Source: an uncultured Azospirillum sp.
GTDB lineage: Bacteria; Pseudomonadota; Alphaproteobacteria; RF32; CAG-239
Length of the DNA: 5,721 nt
Assembly: GCA_947383875.1 (NCBI GenBank)
Contig: CANDEX010000086.1
Coordinates: 1 to 5,721 of the forward strand
Reading direction: 5' to 3'
A program made the position numbers and the translations under genes. The notes under the pieces are model-generated. The model was given only the letters and a program-made list of their open reading frames with translations, ran no database searches and was not told the DNA's origin. This document shows, one piece after another, positions 1 through 4,581 of this stretch (within the stretch, counting starts at the first letter, position 1; every line of letters begins with the position of its first letter).

Positions 1-146
<146 letters not shown>

Positions 147-164
147 TCATATTTATTTGAGCCG

Positions 165-193
165 ATAATGCAACAAGAAGCGTTTTTTGGCAA
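165..193 (-). promoter_or_regulatory. Predicted sigma70-type promoter of tgt
   Basis: On the minus strand, TTGCCA (188-193) and CATTAT (165-170) are separated by 17 bases, 30 bases upstream of the tgt start codon. The -10 matches the consensus at 4 of 6 positions. It is a sequence match only. Confidence 0.5.
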
Positions 194-232
194 GGACTAT
201 TATTTTGAGAGCACACATTAAGAAAAAATTCC

Positions 233-295
233 TTGACTTTTTAATATATATATGCAATACATATTCTTGCCACTTTGAATAAGTGTGCCCAAAAT
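233..295 (+). promoter_or_regulatory. Promoter/leader of membrane gene A1 with an internal dyad
   Basis: This block is repeated at exactly the same distance from the start codon in front of A2 (2434-2496). Two promoter readings are possible. The first is TTGACT at 233-238, whose -10 around 255-260 is poor in this copy. The second is TTGCCA at 267-272 with CAAAAT at 290-295, 17 bases apart, which would leave a very short leader. An inverted repeat CACTT-N5-AAGTG (271-285) lies in the spacer of the second promoter; its arms are conserved between copies and its loop is not. It could be an operator or a small hairpin. Conservation supports a regulatory role; the exact promoter is undecided. Confidence 0.5.
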
Positions 296-308
296 AAGAA
301 AGTTCAAA

Positions 309-884
309 ATGAAAAAGCTTATTTTTTACAGCCTTACGGGATGTTTCATGCCTTTTCCGGCATGGGCGGGAGAAATCTTTATTCCTTTAGCCCTTCCCTG
401 TTTCTCTTTACCTTATGTCATTATTCCTTTTATTTTGATTGAGGCAGCTTTTTTATTCCAACAATTGCAAAAAGAAGAAATTACAAAGACAAAAGCCGTC
501 ATAACTGCGATTTGGGCAAGAGGATATTCAATGATTATGGGAATGCTTGCTTTAATAGTGTTTCTTATCATTGTGCAGTTTGCCATTTTTTCTCCATTAA
601 CGCATCTGTTTTGCCAAGCTATCGGAGGATGCAGCAATGAAGATTTCATCAAGTATAAAATCTTTGCTTTTGGAATTATCGAAGATTACAGAGAAGATTA
701 TCTTACCTGGTTCTATCAAGGAATTCTTTATTATATTTCATTAGTTTTACTGGAATATGGCATATTTCAACGGGAATTGCCAGGAATTGATAAAAAAAGG
801 CTGCTTAAAATATCTTTTATCATTAACACCATAACTTATCTAATATGGCTAATAACTATTTGTATTTGGGCCGCAGTATCATAA
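309..884 (+). CDS. A1: small polytopic membrane protein with signal peptide, unknown function (paralogue of A2)
   Basis: It encodes 191 residues. I do not recognise a named family. Residues 1-20 look like a Sec signal peptide (MKKLIF..., then AWA before Gly21). Hydrophobic segments follow at about 23-53, 63-95, 138-153 and 168-190. CX5C (Cys102, Cys108) sits in a loop and is kept in A2. A loose internal repeat is visible: Glu45...Leu53...Lys60...Tyr73 and Glu149...Leu157...Arg164...Tyr177 have the same spacing. I chose ATG 309 over the in-frame GTG at 285 because similarity to A2 in coding terms and the signal peptide both begin there; the ribosome site (AAGAAAG) is weak. A terminator and a truncated copy of gene B's start follow. 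The arrangement beside a cell-wall-active protein suggests an immunity or holin-like partner, which is inference. Confidence 0.8.
   Translation: MKKLIFYSLTGCFMPFPAWAGEIFIPLALPCFSLPYVIIPFILIEAAFLFQQLQKEEITKTKAVITAIWARGYSMIMGMLALIVFLIIVQFAIFSPLTHLFCQAIGGCSNEDFIKYKIFAFGIIEDYREDYLTWFYQGILYYISLVLLEYGIFQRELPGIDKKRLLKISFIINTITYLIWLITICIWAAVS
741..828 (+). repeat. Direct repeat, copy 1 (3' coding end of A1)
   Basis: 88 bases that match 2942-3029 in A2 with a single visible difference (G versus A in the CGG/CGA context). The flanking coding sequence upstream is much more diverged, so this tract appears recently shared, for example by gene conversion, or under strong constraint. Confidence 0.85.
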
Positions 885-973
885 GAGCCTCCAACTTAAC
901 CACTCCATGAAAGCTATTTCATGGCGTTTTTTTTATTTTAAATGAAAGGAAAAAACAATGTCTACAAAGCACC
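885..973 (+). repeat. Direct repeat, copy 1 (A1-B intergenic region through codon 5 of B)
   Basis: Matches 3083-3169 with few differences: the same post-stop sequence, terminator hairpin, T-run, Shine-Dalgarno and the first codons MSTKH of gene B. Similarity stops abruptly at 973, within what would be codon 6. Confidence 0.85.
903..934 (+). terminator. Intrinsic terminator after A1
   Basis: An eight-base perfect stem (CCATGAAA 905-912 with TTTCATGG 917-924), a four-base loop and a run of eight T (927-934). The arms extend outward to C903-G926 across one mismatch. It is located between the A1 stop and the relic start of B, just as in the second copy. Confidence 0.85.
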
Positions 974-978
974 GGTAA
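958..978 (+). pseudogene. Decapitated copy of gene B: start codon and five codons only
   Basis: ATG 958 is preceded by AAAGGA in the same context as the intact gene B start at 3154. It reads MSTKH, then diverges to Arg and a TAA stop. The remaining ~450 codons of B are absent; a minus-strand membrane gene ends 38 bases downstream. It is best explained as the head of a deleted or replaced effector gene. A six-residue leader peptide is a less likely alternative. Confidence 0.7.
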
Positions 979-1016
979 TTTTAATTATAGCGGCTAAATA
1001 TTTTTAACTAATTTTG

Positions 1017-1469
1017 TTAACACAAGCAGGTTAATTCAGTATAAGTTTTTAACACTAATTTATTTATCTGGCAAAAAACATAAATGATGATATCAAGGAT
1101 TAGAAACCATACCATATATTTCCGGGTTACATCTGAAATTGTCTTCAACATTTTATACATCGTGGTTTGTGGCATATCGCTAAAAACCTTATGCATTGAT
1201 ACTAAATAAAATAGCAACGCATACAATAATATTGTTCCCCAAATTCCAAGATTTATGCCCAATATATTAAAAATTATAACTATCGGATAAAAAGTATAAA
1301 TAAAAGGCGTCAGCAAAGACCTGACGTAACACGAATCATTAAAATAATAATTATTATTATGAGAAAAAACTAAGCATATCGTCAAATTTAATGCGGCTGT
1401 TATTCCATAAAAAATCAGCCACATATAAAATATTGACATTCTTTTATATTCTATTGAATTAAAAATCAT
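1017..1469 (-). CDS. Small membrane protein, four predicted TM segments, unknown function
   Basis: It encodes 150 residues of very low GC. No named family is recognised. Hydrophobic segments are at about 13-35, 52-72, 74-91 and 117-135, with a polar Asn/Tyr-rich loop at 37-48 and a basic stretch (HKVF...KMLKTIS...TRK, 93-117) before the last segment. ATG 1469 has AAAGG 11 bases upstream; Met11 is an alternative start. It begins 18 bases after the stop of the upstream minus-strand ORF (1488-1778), so the two are probably co-transcribed. Its layout resembles that ORF and the 1913-2338 gene (segment ending in a proline-rich turn, short Gly-containing loop, second segment, basic loop, last segment). 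An accessory or immunity-type membrane protein is possible, but this is only contextual. The length of the open frame and its TM pattern support a real gene. Confidence 0.65.
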   Translation of the reverse strand: MIFNSIEYKRMSIFYMWLIFYGITAALNLTICLVFSHNNNYYFNDSCYVRSLLTPFIYTFYPIVIIFNILGINLGIWGTILLYALLFYLVSMHKVFSDMPQTTMYKMLKTISDVTRKYMVWFLILDIIIYVFCQINKLVLKTYTELTCLC

Positions 1470-1487
1470 ATGACATCTAACCTTTAC

Positions 1488-1778
1488 TCACAATGAAAAA
1501 ATAAAATAACAAAATGCAAACATCAAGTACAAAACCGACAACACAGATAATGCCTCGGAAATTCGCTTTAAATGCAAGCTCAAATGGCTATCCTTATCAA
1601 AAATTTTATATGCATTAATCAATAAAGTCCACACAGAGAGAATTAAGCCATACCACCATAAATTTCCCTCCAAAGGAGAAAAAATTATACTCATTGGCAA
1701 AAAAGGGACTAACAACAATAATGTGCCTAAATCATATTTGTCATCAGAGAAACAGAATCCTATAATGGTCATTATCAC
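1488..1778 (-). CDS. Small membrane protein, probably 5'-truncated family member
   Basis: 96 residues from GTG 1778, or 94 from ATG 1772; neither has a convincing ribosome site. Hydrophobic segments are at about 17-35, 39-56 and 77-95, with a polar basic loop (YKIFDKDSHLSLHLKRIS, 57-74). This loop resembles HKVF...LKTIS of the neighbouring 1017-1469 product. The frame stays open upstream of 1778 to about 1838 and would add another hydrophobic stretch (TVYLYIWTSV...), but no ATG, GTG, TTG or CTG occurs there and the open part overlaps a plus-strand terminator. This suggests the original 5' end was lost. No good promoter is visible upstream. It may be a remnant or still translated from an internal start. 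Confidence 0.5.
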   Translation of the reverse strand: MIMTIIGFCFSDDKYDLGTLLLLVPFLPMSIIFSPLEGNLWWYGLILSVWTLLINAYKIFDKDSHLSLHLKRISEALSVLSVLYLMFAFCYFIFSL

Positions 1779-1804
1779 AGATGTCCAAATATAGAGATAA
1801 ACCG

Positions 1805-1840
1805 TATCAGCAAAATTCCAGTTTTGCTGATATATTTTTT
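1805..1840 (+). terminator. Orphan intrinsic terminator (plus strand)
   Basis: A perfect 11-base inverted repeat (TATCAGCAAAA 1805-1815 with TTTTGCTGATA 1822-1832), loop of six, then TATTTTTT. No plus-strand gene ends anywhere near it. It is followed 27 bases later by a ribosome site and ATG (1868), which is the same terminator-SD-ATG arrangement as in front of gene B. It is therefore probably left from a lost upstream gene, or is a regulatory hairpin. Confidence 0.75.
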
Positions 1841-1867
1841 ATTAACTCAATCATAAGGAATATCATA

Positions 1868-1942
1868 ATGAAACAAAAACAAAATTCAACATCTAAAGAA
1901 AAAGCCGGAATATTACTTTTTTATCAAAGGCGCATATTCTAA
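1868..1942 (+). pseudogene. Truncated start of an unidentified plus-strand gene
   Basis: ATG 1868 has AAGGA eight bases upstream and a terminator hairpin just before that. It encodes 24 residues: a hydrophilic start (MKQKQNSTSKEKAG) followed by ILLFYQRRIF and a stop. The second half overlaps the 3' end of the minus-strand gene 1913-2338, so the original frame was probably broken near 1905-1915. It is interpreted as the surviving head of another effector-like gene by analogy with 958-978. A short real peptide cannot be excluded. Confidence 0.45.
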
Positions 1943-2338
1943 AACCTCGCCAATCACCTTAACAGCGAAATAAGCTAAAAAAGACATATAAATTAAAAAA
2001 CATATGCGCGCCACCAAACTGATGACCATAACAATTTTCTTAAACCATAAATGAATGATACGGTTATAATAATCATATAGGGTTAAATTTGCTATATAAG
2101 GTAGAATCAGCAAACCAATAAAGGCATCAATGTGGATACTCAAATCACCATTTTTCAACGAGAAAGGAGATGTAAACGGATAAAACATATAAAAAAATGC
2201 TTCACCTAGAGTTAGTTGATTAGCAACAACTCGAAGAAGAGCAAAAAAATAAAAACAGCCCCAAAACCACCAGTAAACTTTAACCATACTGGCGGTTTTT
2301 AATTTTAAATAAATATTTTTAATTAAACTTTTAATCAT
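1913..2338 (-). CDS. Small membrane protein, three predicted TM segments, unknown function
   Basis: 141 residues, AT-rich, no named family recognised. A basic amphipathic N-terminus (1-20) is followed by hydrophobic segments at about 21-40 (rich in Trp/Phe), 70-88 and 101-128. A Pro/Gly loop (FYPFTSPFSLKNGD, 52-65) resembles the corresponding turn in the other two minus-strand proteins. No Shine-Dalgarno precedes ATG 2338. A strong-looking promoter (TTGCAA, 17 bases, TATACT; 2345-2373) would start transcription at about 2338, implying a leaderless message; Met18 is the alternative start but also lacks a ribosome site. The 3' end overlaps the plus-strand start relic at 1868-1942. The sustained open frame and clear TM pattern support a true gene; its role is unknown. 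Confidence 0.65.
   Translation of the reverse strand: MIKSLIKNIYLKLKTASMVKVYWWFWGCFYFFALLRVVANQLTLGEAFFYMFYPFTSPFSLKNGDLSIHIDAFIGLLILPYIANLTLYDYYNRIIHLWFKKIVMVISLVARICFLIYMSFLAYFAVKVIGEVLEYAPLIKK
2267..2300 (+). terminator. Possible plus-strand terminator-like hairpin inside the minus-strand gene
   Basis: CCACCAGTA (2267-2275) pairs with TACTGGCGG (2287-2295) with one mismatch across an 11-base loop, followed by TTTTT. It lies within the first codons of the 1913-2338 gene and about 55 bases before the ATG at 2355. It may be a third orphan terminator, or chance. Confidence 0.3.
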
Positions 2339-2344
2339 AATTGG

Positions 2345-2373
2345 AGTATAGAAAATGAAACTTGATTTTGCAA
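2345..2373 (-). promoter_or_regulatory. Predicted promoter of the 1913-2338 gene
   Basis: On the minus strand TTGCAA (2368-2373) and TATACT (2345-2350) are 17 bases apart, the best promoter match in the island. Predicted transcription start falls on or next to the ATG at 2338. It overlaps the plus-strand start relic 2355-2399. Confidence 0.55.
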
Positions 2374-2399
2374 TTGAAAATCTTCCCAGAGGAATTTAA
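2355..2399 (+). pseudogene. Truncated start of a third plus-strand gene (14 codons)
   Basis: GGAG eight bases before ATG 2355 is a good ribosome site; the frame reads MKLDFAIENLPRGI then TAA. It does not match the heads of gene B or of the 1868 ORF. It is listed as a possible relic because it repeats the layout of strong SD, ATG and early stop. The minus-strand promoter overlaps it, so the similarity could be coincidence. Confidence 0.3.
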
Positions 2400-2433
2400 G
2401 AATCTACAACTTTTACACAATATACACTAATAC

Positions 2434-2496
2434 TTGACTTTTTAGTTGTTTTATGATAATTGTCATTTTGCCACTTGGGACAAGTGTGCCTAAAAT
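2434..2496 (+). promoter_or_regulatory. Promoter/leader of membrane gene A2 with an internal dyad
   Basis: Aligned without gaps to the A1 leader. Candidate promoters are TTGACT (2434-2439) with ATAATT (2456-2461), spacer 16, and TTGCCA (2468-2473) with TAAAAT (2491-2496), spacer 17. The dyad CACTT-N5-AAGTG (2472-2486) keeps its arms although the loop is GGGAC here and TGAAT in copy 1. No separate promoter is visible before gene B, so B probably depends on this one. Confidence 0.55.
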
Positions 2497-2509
2497 AAGA
2501 AAGTCCAAA

Positions 2510-3079
2510 ATGAAAAAGCTTATTTTTTACGGCCTTTTGGGATGTTTCATGCCTTTTCCGGCATGGGCGGGAGATTTAGGTATTCCGTTGATTATCCCCT
2601 ATGTTATACTACCTTATTCTATTATTCCTTCCATAATAGTTGAAACCGGATTTTTATTTTGGTTGCTGCATAAGGATGGAGTATCCAAAACAAAAGCTTT
2701 CATAACAACCCTCTGGGCAAGAGGATATTCTATGCTTATGGGAATCCCTTCATTGTTAGTTATTCTTTGTGTTTTGCAGTTTATCATTGTTGGTCCGATT
2801 GTTCTGTTTCTTTGCAGTACTTTCGGAGAATGCACAAATAGAAATTTTTTAGAACATGATGTTCTTGCCTTTGGAATTCATTTAAATTCAGGGCACGAAT
2901 ACTTCACCATCTTATACCAGACAATCAGCTATTATTTTCTTTTAGTTTTACTGGAATATGGCATATTTCAACGAGAATTGCCAGGAATTGATAAAAAAAG
3001 GCTGCTTAAAATATCTTTTATCATTAACAGCGTGACTTATCTTATTTGGTTAATAATTATTTGCATTGGGCTCGAATGA
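2510..3079 (+). CDS. A2: small polytopic membrane protein with signal peptide, partner of gene B
   Basis: 189 residues. The N-terminal 21 residues (signal peptide ending AWA before Gly21) and the segment LVLLEYGIFQRELPG through ISFIIN are almost identical to A1; residues 22-144 are clearly diverged apart from motifs such as KTKA and LWARGYSM. Four hydrophobic segments, the CX5C pair in a loop, and the E-x7-L-x6-K/R-x12-Y internal repeat are all retained. ATG 2510 is chosen over an in-frame ATG at 2453 because the protein conservation and signal peptide start here and the earlier ATG lies in promoter sequence. Gene B starts 74 bases after the stop, beyond a terminator. Its role as immunity protein, holin-like protein or export partner for B is inference; no known family is recognised. 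Confidence 0.82.
   Translation: MKKLIFYGLLGCFMPFPAWAGDLGIPLIIPYVILPYSIIPSIIVETGFLFWLLHKDGVSKTKAFITTLWARGYSMLMGIPSLLVILCVLQFIIVGPIVLFLCSTFGECTNRNFLEHDVLAFGIHLNSGHEYFTILYQTISYYFLLVLLEYGIFQRELPGIDKKRLLKISFIINSVTYLIWLIIICIGLE
2942..3029 (+). repeat. Direct repeat, copy 2 (3' coding end of A2)
   Basis: Counterpart of 741-828, one difference in 88 bases. The distance between the copies (2,201 bases) is the same as for the leaders and start codons, so the diverged middle of A has changed without net insertion or deletion. Confidence 0.85.
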
Positions 3080-3082
3080 TAC

Positions 3083-3169
3083 GAGCTTCCAACTTAACCA
3101 CGCCATGAAACAACATTCATGGCGTTTTTTTTATTTAAATGAAAGGAAAAACAATGTCTACAAAACACC
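3083..3169 (+). repeat. Direct repeat, copy 2 (A2-B intergenic region through codon 5 of B)
   Basis: Counterpart of 885-973. Here the coding sequence continues into the full gene B instead of a stop. Confidence 0.85.
3101..3132 (+). terminator. Intrinsic terminator between A2 and gene B
   Basis: A nine-base perfect stem (CGCCATGAA 3101-3109 with TTCATGGCG 3116-3124), six-base loop and eight T. It ends 21 bases before the gene B start codon, so B should be expressed only by read-through, antitermination or an unseen promoter. Confidence 0.85.
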
Positions 3170-4530
3170 AACCTTACATGGAATACTATATGAAAAATCA
3201 TGATTTTCTTGGTAAATTTATAGGCCATGTTCGGGTTAAATATGTCGATGAGAACGGCATAGAACATATTCGCGGTTTGAATCAGGATGATTTAGGCCAA
3301 AAAACAATATATGAAAATGGAGTTAAAGACAGTTCTAATATTGGATTAGAACGATATTCTGCCTCCAATAAAGTTTTGCTTTCCAAAGAACAAAGCAACA
3401 ATGTTAAAGAACTAATATCCCAGATGGATAAAGGTTACCCTAAATATAATTTCATTGACAGCAATTGTGTTGATTTTGTAAATAAATTTCATCGAATTTA
3501 TAATAAAGACGGAAATTTTGAAGATGCTCTAACCCCAGAACAAAAGCAAGCCGTTACATTGAGCCGCAGTTATAATAAAGCTATGTATAAATACCCGATA
3601 GAAAAAACAGGCATAAACTCGCAGACGGTTACTCCTGACATAGAAATTAAAGAAGATCCGAATCCTGAATTGACGCGGGCATGGGATAGTATCATGAAAG
3701 GCGGAAATGACGAGAAAAACAACGCTAAGAAAGCTGCTGCTAAGGAAGAAGCTCCGGAAAAGAGTTATTATGACAGATACAAAGAATTGGAAGATCCGGT
3801 TGAAGATTTGCTTTACAAAAAACCTGAAGATTTAACGCAGGATGAAGTCAATCAGGCGCACAAACGCAGTTTTGAATGCAAAGACCCGGCGGAACGGCAG
3901 CGTTACGACAAAATCGTTTCCGATTATTACCGTACCAATTACAGTAACCGCCCGCAGCGGCAGGATGATACCGGCAAAGGTCTGGAACCGCAAGCCATTC
4001 GCCGCATTCCGGAGCAAAGTTCGCCTTTGCTTTCTTCTTCCGGACGTCCGGTTGATGAGGAAATTCGTTCAACGTCCGAACGCTTATCTCAAATCGACAG
4101 TAATCCTTTTCATGACAGCGGCGTTCGCGCTTTGCAACGCGGACTAAACAAAGCAGGAGCGTCCCCTCAGCTCAAAGAAGATGGCGAATTAGGACCGAAA
4201 ACCACTTCGGCATGGAAGCGCGCCGCCACCGAAAACCCTGCGAAACTTAATCAGGCTTTAGGCACAGGAAGCATGGAAAATCTGATTGCCAAAAACCGCG
4301 GCACAACTTTCAGCCCTCAAGATTTGGACAGTTCTGCTCGTTCGGCATGGGGCGATGACGGCGGCAGGATACTGCAACGCAGTTTAAATCAGGCCGGCAA
4401 TGCCAAGGAGGATTATGAACCGTTGAAAGAAGATAATGATGTTGGCGAGAAGACAGCAAGCACTTTTAATCGGCTAAAAGAAGATGATGAAGACGGCCTG
4501 TTGGCTTCTCTGGATAAGATGATTATCTAA
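3154..4530 (+). CDS. B: probable cell-wall-active effector, permuted papain/NlpC-P60-like domain plus two peptidoglycan-binding repeats
   Basis: 458 residues from ATG 3154. The earlier in-frame ATG at 3139 merges with the AAAGGA ribosome site, and the repeat copy supports 3154. Residues 20-45 contain GKFIGHVRVKYVDENG and residues 98-112 YNFIDSNCVDFVNKF; His before Cys in these contexts resembles circularly permuted papain-like (NlpC/P60, LRAT-type) hydrolases, with His25 and Cys105 as candidates. A charged, low-complexity linker (about 150-320, Lys/Glu/Ala-rich near 185-205) follows. Two repeats of the peptidoglycan-binding type end the protein: 324-373 (VRALQRGLNKAG...DGELGPKT) and 405-444 (RILQRSLNQAG...DVGEKT). 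No Sec signal peptide is visible, so export would need another route or lysis. GC rises sharply within the gene. It probably hydrolyses or binds cell wall; the exact substrate is unknown, and an endolysin-like or toxin role are both possible. Confidence 0.75.
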   Translation: MSTKHQPYMEYYMKNHDFLGKFIGHVRVKYVDENGIEHIRGLNQDDLGQKTIYENGVKDSSNIGLERYSASNKVLLSKEQSNNVKELISQMDKGYPKYNFIDSNCVDFVNKFHRIYNKDGNFEDALTPEQKQAVTLSRSYNKAMYKYPIEKTGINSQTVTPDIEIKEDPNPELTRAWDSIMKGGNDEKNNAKKAAAKEEAPEKSYYDRYKELEDPVEDLLYKKPEDLTQDEVNQAHKRSFECKDPAERQRYDKIVSDYYRTNYSNRPQRQDDTGKGLEPQAIRRIPEQSSPLLSSSGRPVDEEIRSTSERLSQIDSNPFHDSGVRALQRGLNKAGASPQLKEDGELGPKTTSAWKRAATENPAKLNQALGTGSMENLIAKNRGTTFSPQDLDSSARSAWGDDGGRILQRSLNQAGNAKEDYEPLKEDNDVGEKTASTFNRLKEDDEDGLLASLDKMII

Positions 4531-4531
4531 A

Positions 4532-4570
4532 AGGCATGAAAAAAGGGAGCGGAACGCTCCCTTTTTGCCT
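4532..4570. terminator. Bidirectional intrinsic terminator between gene B and fba
   Basis: A perfect 12-base stem (AAAAAGGGAGCG 4540-4551 with CGCTCCCTTTTT 4555-4566) around a GAA loop, with outer AGGC/GCCT arms. A-rich and T-rich flanks make it work on both strands, serving the convergent gene B and aldolase gene. Confidence 0.92.
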
Positions 4571-4581
4571 TAACAGAGAAA

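Noticed and set aside
413..652. Minus-strand frame opposite A1 (and its counterpart 2614-2835 opposite A2)
   Set aside because: Both are antisense to the real membrane genes, and their similarity follows only from A1/A2 homology.
1004..1020. Short inverted repeat TTAAC...GTTAA at the end of the 1017-1469 gene
   Set aside because: Five AT-rich pairs without GC content or a proper T-run; too weak to call a terminator.
2453..2509. N-terminal extension of A2 from ATG 2453
   Set aside because: It lies in the promoter/dyad region, has no ribosome site, is not paralleled in A1, and would mask the signal peptide.
3139..3153. Earlier in-frame ATG giving gene B an extra five residues (MKGKT)
   Set aside because: The ATG fuses with the AAAGGA ribosome site of the 3154 start; the duplicated head at 958 shares the 3154-type start, with an extra A that breaks this upstream frame.
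3832..4147. Open frames on both strands within the C-terminal half of gene B
   Set aside because: They are shadows of the GC-richer coding sequence; compositions are implausible (Arg-rich or Cys/Pro-rich) and they lack ribosome sites.
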